From Lantana camara (lineage: Eukaryota; Streptophyta; Magnoliopsida; Lamiales; Verbenaceae), in the NCBI GenBank assembly GCA_037501455.1, contig CM074864.1, forward strand, positions 40,016,001-40,080,000: DNA of 64,000 nt, read 5' to 3'. The stretch's first letter is position 1, and every line of letters begins with the position of its first letter. The position numbers were made by a program, and so were the translations under genes. Positions 1 through 10,437 of this stretch are shown piece after piece. The notes beneath the pieces were generated by a model. It did no database searches. It was not told where the DNA came from and saw nothing but the letters and a program-made list of their open reading frames with translations.

Positions 1-1522
1 TTTAATTTTAAAATTTTATTTTTGAATATTTATTTTAATTTTTGAATAAAACTTAAAATTGGGATTTTTGAGAAATAGAAACTGTTTATATTTTGGGAAA
101 ATACATCTTTGATAAAATTATTAATTTTTAGAAATTAATTGGAATTTTATTGGTTTTAGTAAATTGGGATTTATTGAAAACTTTTATAAATAAGACTCGC
201 ATCAAGTCGTGTTTTAAGTCATTAGGACTTGAAACGGGAATTTTAATTTATTGGCTAAATTTAAATTCTCGCAAAAGCATGTTAGGTGATCATGGGTTTA
301 GACTTATGTATGCTTTTAATTTATGCACATGGATGGTTTAAATTGGGGTTGGAGCCCTATAGTTGCGTTTTTTCAATTGAGGTTGGAGCCTCACTTATGT
401 GCGTACTGTTATGTGATTTATTACGTAGCTTTCCATATTATTGTTTTGAGGCCGGGGTATGCCCCGTGTAATTGTCTAAGGCCAATATGAAGATTGAGCC
501 TTATTACTTTATGTCTTTTTTCTTTTTATTGTAATTTGAGAGTAGAGATAGGTGGTGAGGTTTTATTTTCATTTTGGAGACAATGCACCCATGGAGTAAG
601 ATGGATCACATTCAAGTAACAAGGAGGCCATAAGTGAAGACCCCTCAAAATGTTAGGGAGGGGAATCTCGATTGTAAAAATGTAATAGAGATAGGGCTCG
701 TATTTTGTTACCGCTTTCCCTTATGTGATTTAAACTGTTTATGTGGCATGTATATTAGAACTTGTGATTGTGGAGTGGCTCCCACATATCACGCATAAGA
801 TAGGTAGAACCCATGATCATTACATGTTAGTATCAGGCTAGGACATGTTATCTGTTTATGTGCTTGTTTGAAATGCATTTAAGTGTACTTGTATTAATCA
901 AGACTAATAAAATTGGATAACATATATGTTGGTGAGGTCGAACCGGACAACTCTTCGGTTGATTCGAAAATTCCCATTAAATATTAAGCTAATTTCGAAC
1001 AAATAGGTATTTAATTCGAGATGCAAATTTTGAATTAAATTCCCAGCATTCCATCAATAGGTTTTAAGTTTAGTAAGTGAAGCTAGTTATTGTCCGCGAG
1101 TCGTGGGATACCTAGTGGAGCTTATTAGTTCTTAGTTACCTAATTGATCATTTTAAATGGTCAATATTTCGTGGTCAATTTTAGCAAGGGCGATGTCCGC
1201 GAGTCGTGGGTCGTTCGAACTAAGTGTTGGTCATGATCTTATGATTGATGGGTCTGGCTTAACGCCTAAGTAAATATGGATGTCGCACGAGTCGTGGGTC
1301 CTTATTGAAACATAGGTGATGCAAAAAATAATTACTAAGAGTTCTAAAGGTGTTAGAATTGGTAAGTTGTACCTACCTAGGGTTTTACTTAGAATGTCCG
1401 CGAGTCGTGGGTTCGAGGTAAAATGCCTAGGATCTTAGTACCCATTGGGAAAAGTGTTCCTCTTAGATCTTTGGGAATTCTAGATCTTTGAAAAATAGTG
1501 GGAGCTACATTAGATTAAAATA
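1..1522. other. AT-rich unassigned repeat-like DNA
   Basis: No convincing coding region on either strand; the short ORFs here have no recognisable domain. The stretch is AT-rich and ends abruptly where in-frame Tek-1 pol sequence begins at about 1523. GGAGCTACA at 1501-1509 resembles the 3' ends of Tekay-like LTRs in this window, so part may be a decayed LTR, but no matching start or target duplication is visible. It contains a 17-bp motif repeated four times, listed separately. The junction at 1522/1523 is probably a deletion that removed the 5' LTR, gag, protease and most of the reverse transcriptase of Tek-1. Confidence 0.5.
1091..1411 (+). repeat. Four dispersed copies of a 17-bp motif
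   Basis: TGTCCGCGAGTCGTGGG occurs exactly at 1091-1107, 1194-1210 and 1395-1411. A variant with an altered centre (TGTCGCACGAGTCGTGGG) lies at about 1281-1298. Spacings are about 103, 87 and 114 bp. The motif is GC-rich in AT-rich surroundings, and the text between copies is not repeated, so this is not a simple tandem array. Function unknown. Confidence 0.8.
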
Positions 1523-3559
1523 GTGTTGACCCGGTTAACAAAGAAAGAGGTTAAATACAAGTGGGATGAGGCGTGTGAGAAGAGTTTCCAAACTCTTAAG
1601 GAAAGGTTGACTACGGCACCGGTTATAACCCTACCCGAGGGTTCAGAAGGCTACTCTGTTTACACCGATGCATCGAAGGAAGGTCTCGGTTGTGTGCTTA
1701 TGCAGAATGGCAAAGTTGTAGCCTATGCCTCTAGAAAGTTAAAAGATCACGAGAAGAACTATCCCACTCACGATTTGGAGCTTGCTGCGGTTGTCTTTGC
1801 TTTGATGAAATGGCGTCATTACCTCTATGGAGTTACTTTTGAGGTTTTCACCGACCACCAAAGCCTTAAGTATTTGTTCACTCAAAAGGATTTGAACGTA
1901 AGACAAAGGCATTGGATGGAGTTGCTTGAGGACTATGATTGCAAGATTCAATTCCATCCGGGTAAAGCTAATGTGGTCGCGGATGCTTTGAGCAGAAAAG
2001 CTAGTGTTTCGAGTTTGGAAGCAGGTTCTAGTAGTCAGAGTTCGGTGATCTTGGTTTCGGAAGCTCGTTTGGCTAATATTTCGATTCAACCGGATTTGAA
2101 GCAAAGATTGATAGAAGCTCAATCTAATGATCCAGAAATTCAGAGATTGGTGGCTAAGGCAAGGATTGATCCGGGAACCAAGTTCGGATTTGATGGTGCG
2201 GGATTGTTTCGGTTTAAGGCTCGGGTGTGTGTTCCAAAAGAATTTAAGCAGTTGGTACTTGACGAAGCACACAAGTCAGCTTATACGGTACACCCCGGTA
2301 CCACCAAGATGTACAAGGATCTAAGTACGTTGTATTGGTGGAACGGCATGAAGAGAGACGTTGCTAACTACGTTAGAAGATGTCAAACATGCCAAGTGGT
2401 GAAAGCAGAACACCAGAAACCGGGAGGAACTCTCCAACCACTTCCAATTCCCGAATGGAAGTGGGAGCAAGTGACAATGGACTTCGTGTCCGGCTTGCCA
2501 AGGACCAAAGGAGGTTTTGATGGAATTTGGGTTGTGAATGATCGGTTCTCCAAGTCAGCACACTTTCTTAAGGTCCGGATGTCCGATAAAGTGCCTAAGT
2601 TGGCAAGATTATACCGGAAAGAGATTGTTGTAAGGTTGCATGGTACCCCGGTTAGTATTGTTTCCGATAGAGATCCACGGTTTACCGCGAGCTTTTGGCA
2701 AGAGTTGCAGAAGTGTTTGGGTACGAAGCTTCTTTTTAATACCGCATCTCACCCACAAACGGATGGACAATCCGAGAGGTTAATAAAGTATCTTGAGGAC
2801 ATGCTTCGTGCTTGTGCCTTAGATTATCAAGACTCATGGGATGAGAACTTGGATTTGGTTGAGTTCGCCTACAACAATAGTTTTCAAGCATCGATTAGTA
2901 TGGCTCCGGACGAGGCACTGTATGGAAGGAAGTGTCGGTCACCTCTATTTTGGGATATTGATGAACGGAGATGGACTAAGGATGGTAAGCTCGATAGAGC
3001 TAAGAAACCAAAGGAAATTCAGGATACCATTGAGAAGGTGAAGGTGATTCGACAAAGGTTAAAGGCGGCTCAGGATCGGCAGAAGAGTTACGCGGATAAG
3101 AGAAGACGACCCTTGGAGTTTGAAGTGGGAGACATGGTTTTTCTAAAAGCATCTCCTAGAAAAGGGTTTGCTCGGATTGGTAAAGGCGGAAAGCTTAATC
3201 CGCGCTACTTAAGCCCCTTTGAGATTCTTGAACGAGTTGGGGAAGTAGCATATCGGCTTGATCTACCACCGAGTTTAACCGGGATACACAATGTTTTCCA
3301 TGTCTCACAACTTCGGAGACATTATCCCGATGAGTCTTCTATACTTCCAGTTGAAGAGCTATAATTGGAGCCGGATTTGACAATTAAGAAGCACCCGGTT
3401 AAAGTGTTGGATCGGAAGATGCAAGAGTTAAGAAACCGGCAAATCCCCTTGGTAAAAGTCTTGTGGCCTGATAAGAGATCCGAAGAAGCCACTTGGGAGA
3501 CCTAGGAGAAAATGAAACAGTTGTATCCGGAGCTTTTCAAGACCTCGCTTCGGACCTGA
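1523..3559 (+). pseudogene. Tek-1 pol C-terminal part: RNase H, integrase, chromodomain
   Basis: The first residues match the segment after the reverse transcriptase ([19 protein letters not shown]). RNase H follows, with its first catalytic Asp in VYTDASKEG near residue 48. The integrase zinc finger (two His, CQTCQ) ends near residue 295. The integrase core has Asp in TMDFVSGLP near 318, Asp in VSDRDPRF near 381 and Glu in DGQSERL near 418. The GPY/F-like module ([16 protein letters not shown]) precedes a chromodomain-like tail ending in EATWE. The open frame of 613 codons stops at TAA 3362-3364, but homology continues in the same frame through a second stop (TAG 3503-3505) to TGA 3557-3559. 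The aligned Tek-9 protein reads through both places. Reverse transcriptase, protease and gag are absent, so this is a dead fragment. Confidence 0.92.
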
Positions 3560-3572
3560 GGACAGGTCCTTT

Positions 3573-3587
3573 TGAAGGAGGGAGGTT
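3573..3587 (+). promoter_or_regulatory. Tek-1 polypurine tract
   Basis: Purine-rich TTGAAGGAGGGAGG lies directly before the TGTAAC start of the 3' LTR, the expected plus-strand priming site. Tek-7 has nearly the same tract at 51329-51343. Confidence 0.8.
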
Positions 3588-4339
3588 TGTAACATCCCGA
3601 TCGTTCAGACTTTCAGGTATTCGATTATGTGCATGATTTAATTATTTAATTATGTGATTATTTGATATTTATTAATTGTTTAAGTGCTTAATTGCTAATT
3701 ATTTGTTTTAAGGAATTGATTTATTTAAACGTTTAACCTTCTATGCTTTGTATCTTGTTCGTTTTGCCTCTGATTTCAATTCCGATTTTTGTGAATTTTT
3801 GTTATGTGTGAACTACGTGAGTTATGAACGTGCTTATGTGCTCGTTTTATGTTTCGGGACTTGTTTGGTTTGTTATCTTTTGATTCGTTTTTGGAGACGG
3901 AACTTATAGGGCTTTAAACGCTTTTAGCGCGCCTTGGGTTCCGGGCGGCATATCTTGAGTTCGGGAATTCAGATTCGAATTCCGTCACCTCCGTTGGACT
4001 CGTTTCGACGATTTGGGTTCAATGGAACAAGCCTCACATTTTTCTAAGTTCATTAAGACCTCCGACATTCGACCGAAACAAGCATCTCGCACCTAAAAGA
4101 CATGTTTTGACCTAACCTAGCTTTGTGGGACCCACTTAACTCAACTCAACCTTAACCTTGACTTTGTATCCATGAGTTAAGCTCTCCTCTCCCCCTTAAC
4201 CTCTGAAAACCGAAACCAAACCCCCCCTCATTCATGTTTTTCAGCAGCAAGAGAAGAAGGAAAGAGAAGGAAGAAAACCCTTGTTCCCTTTTATTGATTT
4301 TGAGCTCAAATCATCTCCTTTCTTCATCATTTCTTAAAG

Positions 4340-6363
4340 GTAAGTATATTTTTGTGTTCTCCACCCTTCTTTGCATGTTTTAATCCATTTTAATCCTGTT
4401 TTGCTTCAGATTTTGTAAGGGCTTGGGAGGTTGTATGAATAGGGACTTAGAAGGGATTTTTGTTCTTTTGACATGATTGATGTTTGTGGCTGTTTTAGGT
4501 GCTATAAACTGAGTATTTGAGCTTATTTCTCTTCCTTTTTGATGCATAACACTTGGTATGTGAGTTAGGAAGGATTTGTCTTTAGAAACCTTTTGGATTT
4601 GAATTGAGTTTGGAGCTTAAAACTTGATTTTAAAATCTACTCCTTTCTTTCTTTGTTGCTGTCAGGATTTTTGAGCTTTTTGGTTGGTTCTTTCCATTCC
4701 ATTTCGTGCCTTATGACTTGGTTATGTAGTATTTGGATAGCTTGATATGTTTTCTAAGTTTTTGCAAGCTTTTAGCTCTTAATTCAACTCCTAACTTGGT
4801 GTTTTTGCTGCTACTTTTGCTCATTCTGCTCCAGTTTTCTGTCAGCTTTGTTTTGATCATTGTGGCTGCGTTTTTATGGCTTGGATTGCATGAATTTGTG
4901 CTATTTTAATCTTCCTTTATGTGTTAACTTGATGTTGGTTTGGTTAGCTTTTAGTTTTGGTGACTTTTGGGGCTGAAATTCACGTTTTTTAGCTTCTGCC
5001 TCAAATCCATGGGGGTGGATTTTCCTTTTGAAAAAAAATCCACCGGGGTGGATTTGAGGCAGACTCTCCTGGCAAATCCATGGGGGTGGATTTTCCTTTT
5101 GGAAAAAATCCACCGGGGTGGATTTAGGTCAGTGGCTCCCTTTGCCCCAAACTTTGGTTTTCTTGTTTCGTTTCGCTTTCTTTTCGCTTTCCCAACCCTA
5201 GTTTGTTTTCCCTTGCTCTTCTAACATGTTATATTACGTGTTAAGCTTTATGTTATGAATTCTTGGCTCGTTTTATGATTTCGTTTGTGATATATGATCT
5301 TATATGCAATGTATGCTCTCATATGACCTAAGTTTGAATTCATTTCATTTCATTTGCATCATAAACATACATATGCATTTGCCGAGCGTATATTTGGTTC
5401 ATATTGAGTCTAAGTGGATCCCTTGTTGTTTGTTTTGTCCAATTGACCCTCCGGTTGACGACGAGGTTGATCTTTAGGCGTCCGTTTCACTTCCTTTTGT
5501 CACCACTACACGTCCGGAAGGTGAGGTTTTGTTCTTTTAGATATTATGACCTAAAACCCTAATTGCTTTGAATCCCGCGTGCGAGTTATGTATATTATAC
5601 GTTAAATACGTGTATGATATGTACTTTGAGGACTTGTTCCATTTGTTATAAGACTTTGAAAATGATTGGTATAGGTATATAAAATATTTTGCCATCGATT
5701 TGAAAACCTTTGATTCGTGTGACTGTGTACGCGAGAATTTGGCTTTGAAAGATAAGCTTTGTTGGAAAATATGATTTTTAACTATGTTTTGGGCCCGGAG
5801 AGTGGTATGGTATCTTGGGACGGCCGAGGGGTCGCCGGGCTCTTCCATCAACATTCTCTTTTGAGAGTCTCGCCTAACCTTAGGAGGTTAAGGAAGGGCG
5901 TTTCTCTTGAGCCGGCGGAAGTAATCGTCGAAGGTTCAAGGAAGTAATTAAACCTTGATTCGTGAGACTTTGATCGATAGTTAGGGCCGTCAACCCTTCT
6001 ATCACCCGGAGAAGATGGCTTATGATTTTGCTATGAATTTGTCTTTGTTTATGGAAGTTGAAGGATTAACTCGTACTCGCCGAGTTGTGTGAAATTGTAT
6101 GATCTATGAAATGGGAATGGATTCTTAAATACTTAAAATTGGTTGTTTTGGCCTTTGGCCTTTAACCCCCTTTTCCTATATATTTATTATCACGGAAAAT
6201 GATTTAGCATGCAAAAACCATCCCCGGTTCATGGATTTTTGTATGACTTTCGTTAAGTGCTTTGCTCCATACGTATTATTGGGTGCGTGTGTAGCCCCCT
6301 CACTAGTCGTTAGGACTAACCCTCTTTGTTGTTTCTTTTTTTTTTCCCTTCTTTGAGTTATAG
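4340..6363 (+). other. Putative intron inside the Tek-1 LTR
   Basis: Donor AAAG|GTAAGTAT at 4340. Candidate branch point CTAAC at 6316-6320. A long pyrimidine run (about 6321-6353) precedes acceptor TTATAG|G at 6362-6363. The donor is 752 bp into the LTR and the acceptor about 440 bp from its end. The same arrangement is seen in Tek-2, Tek-3, Tek-7 and Tek-9, which argues against chance. Splicing would remove about 2 kb of leader with many ATGs from the translated RNA. Seen: the signals. Inferred: that they are used. Confidence 0.6.
5003..5125 (+). repeat. Tek-1 paired palindrome array (AAATCCA...TGGATTT)
   Basis: Four near-palindromes of about 20 bp start at 5003, 5036, 5074 and 5106 (spacings 33, 38, 32). 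Two read AAATCCATGGGGGTGGATTT and two AAATCCACCGGGGTGGATTT. Each pair can also form one larger stem through its TTTTCC...GGAAAA spacer. The array lies inside the putative LTR intron. Confidence 0.9.
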
Positions 6364-6802
6364 GTTTCGTTGGAGTTGAGCTAGGCGGCAAGTTTGTCTT
6401 TTGGGTCTTACTTGTGTCTTAGCTCGGGTCTACATTTGCATTGTAGTGGTTTACTTCCTAGTATTTTTGAATTACAGAGTTATGTATTATGAATTTGGAG
6501 ATGAATACTTTGATACTTGGATTATTTTTGGCCCGGGTTGGGCATTGTGTAATTGTGGTTGATCTTGTGAACTCCTAACTTTGTGATATGTATGTATGTG
6601 ATCTTGGGCTTTGATTAGGTGTTGTTTATCGCTTCCGCTATTCTTCTTTGCACTCTGATTGAGGGTTTAGGCTGCCTAGCTAGAGAGTGAGTTTATTTGT
6701 CTCCCGTTCGCTACTGTTTGATACGTGTACGGATTCTCTATTTCGTTACACGTGTCAGACTCTAGTGCGGGGGATGTGGCGCCTCTCGCTCGGGGTGTTA
6801 CA

Positions 6803-9146
6803 AGTTAACTTCTTGCGAATCCTGTCTCAAAGGAAACATGTCCAAAGTCTCTTTTAAAGGAACTGTGGAATGTTCCATTAAGGTTTTGGATTTGATCCAT
6901 ACTGATGTTTGTGGACCGCTTAGTGTAAGCACAAGAAACAATCATCAGTATTTCATAACCTTTACCGATGACTTTAGTCGATATGGTTATGTATACTTAA
7001 TGAAGTATAAATCTGAAGCTTTTAAGAAATTTTTAGAATTTCAAAAGGAGGTTGAGAACCAAACTGGTCACAAGATCAAAGCACTTCGATTTGATCGAGG
7101 AGGCGAGTATCTTAGTCAAGAATTCCTTAATCATCTCAAAGATAATGGGATTATCTCTCACTGGACTCCTCCGTGAACTCCTCAGCTTAATGGAGTTTCT
7201 AAGAGAAGGAATCGAACCCTACTAGATATGGTTTGTTCCATGATGAGTTTCACTGACTTACCACCTTCTTTCTGGGGTTATGCCCTAGAAAGTGCAGCAA
7301 AGATTTTGAATCTAGTTCCCTCTAAGTCAGTCCCTAAAACGCCCTATGAAATGTGGCATGGTTAAATCCCTAGTTATTCTTACTTAAGAATTTGGGGTTG
7401 TCCTGCTTACGTGAAGATGACAGTGGGAGATAAGTTAGAATCTCGTTCTAACTTATGCTACTTTGTAGGTTATCCTGAGGAATCCATAGGATATTACTTC
7501 TATGATCAATCTGAGCAAAAGGTGTTTGTTTCTAGAAATGCCACTTTTCTTGAGGAACCGTTCCTTAAAGAAAAGAAAGGCAAGATCATAGAATTAGAGG
7601 AAGTACAAAGTGAGCCCACGCCTCCCACTGAAGAAACGTCTCCTTCTGATCAATTACAACCAATCACGAATTTCGATACACAGGTAAATCCTCTTCTAAG
7701 GCGTTCTGTACGCACTCCTAGACAGCCGGAGAGATGGTATGGATTCTTCCATGAAATCTCTCAAAAGGTTAATGATCCTTTAACATATGAGGAGGTACTT
7801 TCAGATTCTGACTCTGAACAGTGGATAGAAGCCATGAAATCCGAAATGGATTCCATGAACTCCAACCAAGTTTGGACCTTGGTAGATTTTCCTGATAGGG
7901 TCAAACCCATAGGTTGCAAATGGATCTTTAAGAGAAAGCTTGGAGTTGATGGAAGCATTGCAGCCTACAAAGCAAAACTGGTTGTAAAAGGATTCACTCA
8001 AGACCCGGCGTGGACTTTGATGAAACCTTTTCACCATTTGCAATGCAAAAGTCTATTCAGATCATGCTTGCCATTGCTGCGTATTATGACTACGAGATAT
8101 GGCAAATGGATGTGAAAACTACCTTTCTGAATGGTGACATTGATAAAGACATTTATATGGAGCAACCCATAGGTTTCACATTCAGTGGGAGTGAGCAAAA
8201 GGTTTGCAAACTCCAAAGATCAATCTATGGATTGAAACAGGCTTCTAGGAATTGGAATATTCGATTTGATGAATCAGTCAAAGCGTTTGGCTTCAATCAA
8301 ATTTCGAATGAATCATGTGTGTATAGAAAGGAATTGGAGACCTCAGTGCAATTCTTTGTACTATATGTTGATGACATCCTTATTATTGGGAATTCGAAGG
8401 ATGACATGAAAGTGACTAAGTTATGGTTATCGAACCAATTCGAGATGAAAGATCTAGGTGATGCGTCCTATATCCTTGGAATTAAAATCTATAGAGATAG
8501 ATCTAGAAGGTTAATAGGACTATCACAGTAGATGTACATTGACAAAGTATTGAAGAGATTCAATATGGAGTCAGCAAAGGTTAAGAACCTTCCTATGAGT
8601 GTAGGAACATGTCTTTCAAAGAACATGTGTCCTAAGACTAACCTTGAGAAGGAAAGAATGACTCATACACCTTATGCATCAGCAATAGATAGCATAATGT
8701 ATGCAATGTTATGTACTCGACCGGATGTGGCTAATGCACTTAGTGTAACAAGTAGTTTGCAATCTGACCCTGGAGATGGTCACTGGGCTGCCGTGAAGAA
8801 TATTCTCAAGTACTTGAAAAGTACTAAAGATTTATTCTTAGTTTACGGAGGTCAGAAAGATCTTAATATCGAAGGATACTGCGACGCAAGCTTTGCATCT
8901 GACTTAAATGATTTTAAGTCAATGTCAGGATACATTTTCTGCCTAAACGGCGGAGCAGTGAGTTGGAAGAGTTCCAAGCAAACGACCACTGCAGATTCGA
9001 CCACTGAGGCCGAATACTTAGCTGTAAATGATGCAGCTAAGGAAGGTGTTTGGATTAGAAACTTCACTCAAGAGTTGAATGTATATCCGCTTTGTGCTTT
9101 TCCTTATTGTAATCACAGACAATCTTTGAATGAAATAACGAATTGA
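6803..9146 (+). pseudogene. Cop-1 pol: integrase, reverse transcriptase, RNase H
   Basis: The frame opens within the gag-pre-integrase motif (SCESCLKGNMSK). The integrase core has Asp in IHTDVCGPL and Asp in LRFDRGGEYL, but the usual catalytic Glu in GVSERRNRT is Lys here (GVSKRRNRT). Reverse transcriptase runs from about 7800 to 8700 with an intact YVDD motif (LYVDDILIIG, near 8370). RNase H includes YCDASFASD and TTEAEYLA. Lesions: TGA at 7174-7176, TAA at 7362-7364, a frameshift near 8005, TAG at 8529-8531. After about 9085 the RNase H homology stops and the last 20 codons are unrelated, so its C-terminus has been lost. Confidence 0.9.
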
Positions 9147-9336
9147 GGAAACACTTCTTTGTATGCTCTTGTTTGGTATGCGTTTACTTTAGCTGTGCAT
9201 GTATGAGAACTCCCCTAATCCTGATGACTTTAAGACTCTACCATTTAGGTGAAATGGTTCATGAAATGAGCCCTATATCACATAAGTCATGATTAGTAAA
9301 ATACTCCAAGCCGATGAGTCCGACAGACAGTGGGAG
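9147..9336 (+). other. Cop-1 3' untranslated region with candidate polypurine tract
   Basis: No coding signal. AGTGGGAG at 9329-9336 directly precedes a TGTC sequence and could be the plus-strand primer site. Confidence 0.35.
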
Positions 9337-10393
9337 TGTCAACCTGACTCCTCTAAGGCTTGCTTGTGGGATCACGCCCTTGAGAAGGACCACCTTGTTT
9401 CATGGAGGTGCAAAGTGTATAGTTGATAATTGCGTGATACATGAGGGTGCTTACTTTAATAAGTAAGTTCACTGAGGTGCCCCATGTGAGAACATTCCTA
9501 AATGGGAAAGGAAGTTTCTATTTCAGGAAATAGAAACTTCCAGATTAGGAAATATCTCACGAGTCATTGATGTGACTAATTGATCCTTAAGACTTGAGGT
9601 TCCTTGTCACTTTATGAGTTAACTCTGTAGTCTTAGGTATAAGCTTTAAAGGGTGTCGCCTTAGACAACTGATTCAAGGCTTATGCTTGGGCTGCACAAG
9701 TGATTCATGAAAGTGAATGAGAATCAAGAAAGGACCTACACTTGCATATGCAAGGTGATCTCTTATTGTGTAAGTCATTCATATGCCCTATGGAGTCCTT
9801 GACCAAGGTAGTAGATCAAGACATCAAGAAAAGGGTTTCTTGGATTGAGATCAAATGGATATGAAATGCACTTAGCTTTAAGACCGGATTATTAGGGTTC
9901 TAATTATTCCCTTGGCCTAGATCTTGGTTGAGAGATAGTAAGTAGGAGGATTGTATCTCACATGAGTCAATGACTTAAAGGTTCTGTCGAATCCGAACAT
10001 TCCAATTCAGCTGGGGGTTAAACACCTGTTGCTAGACTATGGTCGTTTAATCTGTGGACTGATTAATTAATTAGTGAATTAATTAATTGGGTTCACTGCT
10101 AATTGAATTGAGAACCTAGAGGGTCACACACAACAACTTGGTTACATGAGTTGAGGCTTTAAAATGATTAAACGAGTTAATCGGGTCAAGAGAGTTCCAC
10201 ACGTGTGAACCACACGTGTGGCTCACGTGAGTGACACGTGTCTCACACGTGTGTAAGTATATGTGTATATTTATTTATGTGTTAAATAATTAATTTGATT
10301 AATTATTTAATAGACTTTGGTTTAATTTTGAATTAAAAAGAAAGTCTTATTTTGGAGAAAAATAATCTAGTTAATTAATTATACTGGCCGTAA
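9337..10393 (+). repeat. Probable partial 3' LTR of Cop-1
   Basis: Begins TGTCAACC after the candidate polypurine tract and runs without coding potential to the Tat-1 boundary, where its 3' end is lost. It contains a dense CACGTG palindrome array (10198-10253) followed by TATA-like AT-rich sequence (about 10258-10275), as expected of a U3 promoter. No second LTR copy is present in the window, so the boundary is tentative. Confidence 0.4.
10198..10253 (+). promoter_or_regulatory. Five CACGTG palindromes at 11-bp period
   Basis: Ten-bp palindromes start at 10198 (CACACGTGTG), 10211 (CACACGTGTG), 10222 (CTCACGTGAG), 10233 (GACACGTGTC) and 10244 (CACACGTGTG). Spacings 13, 11, 11, 11 put them on roughly one face of the helix. 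CACGTG is the G-box core bound by plant bHLH and bZIP factors. AT-rich TATA-like sequence follows within about 15 bp. Confidence 0.8.
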
Positions 10394-10437
10394 GGGTATG
10401 CCCTTCCAAATACTTGGGTATGCCCTTCCAAATACTT
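10394..10437 (+). repeat. 22-bp perfect tandem duplication
   Basis: The 22 bases at 10394-10415 recur exactly at 10416-10437. It sits where Cop-1 LTR sequence gives way to the proline-rich start of Tat-1 gag, so it may mark an old rearrangement junction. Confidence 0.85.

Larger units (their letters stand above)
1523..6802 (+). mobile_element. Tek-1: Ty3/gypsy Tekay-like element, 5'-truncated
   Basis: The element keeps the end of pol (RNase H, integrase, chromodomain), a polypurine tract and a full 3' LTR of 3215 bp. Its left side is missing. Right of the LTR end (TGTTACA) the sequence is the in-frame integrase N-terminus of Cop-1, so Tek-1 probably inserted into Cop-1; the left target duplication and left half of Cop-1 are not present. 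Order of domains, a C-terminal chromodomain-like segment and the very long LTR fit the Tekay (Del) chromovirus lineage. Confidence 0.85.
3588..6802 (+). repeat. Tek-1 3' LTR (3215 bp)
   Basis: Starts TGTAACATCCCG right after the polypurine tract and ends GGGGTGTTACA. The last 600 bp carry blocks shared by the Tekay-like LTRs here: a CCCGGTTCATG block near 6220, a branch-point hairpin at 6304-6318, acceptor at 6363, GCTAGGCGG at 6380, CTGCCTAGC at 6672 (one mismatch to its complement), CTCCCGTTCG near 6700, and a GTGCGGGGGATGTGG block. A purine-rich leader exon lies near 4240-4339. No protein is encoded. Confidence 0.88.
6803..10393 (+). mobile_element. Cop-1: Ty1/copia element, truncated at both ends
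   Basis: Holds integrase (from the end of its zinc-binding part), reverse transcriptase, RNase H and what looks like a partial 3' LTR. The left half is absent because Tek-1 abuts it. The right end runs into Tat-1 gag-like sequence at about 10393 without a target duplication that I can see. Protein style resembles the Tork/Angela group, but the lineage is uncertain. Confidence 0.75.

Noticed and set aside
1739..2272. 177-codon minus-strand ORF
   Set aside because: Antisense shadow of Tek-1 RNase H/integrase.
4967..5224. 85-codon ORF over the Tek-1 palindrome array, and similar ORFs at 13315, 33460, 33533 and 40282
   Set aside because: They are translations of repeat units on GC-rich palindromes, with no independent coding signal.
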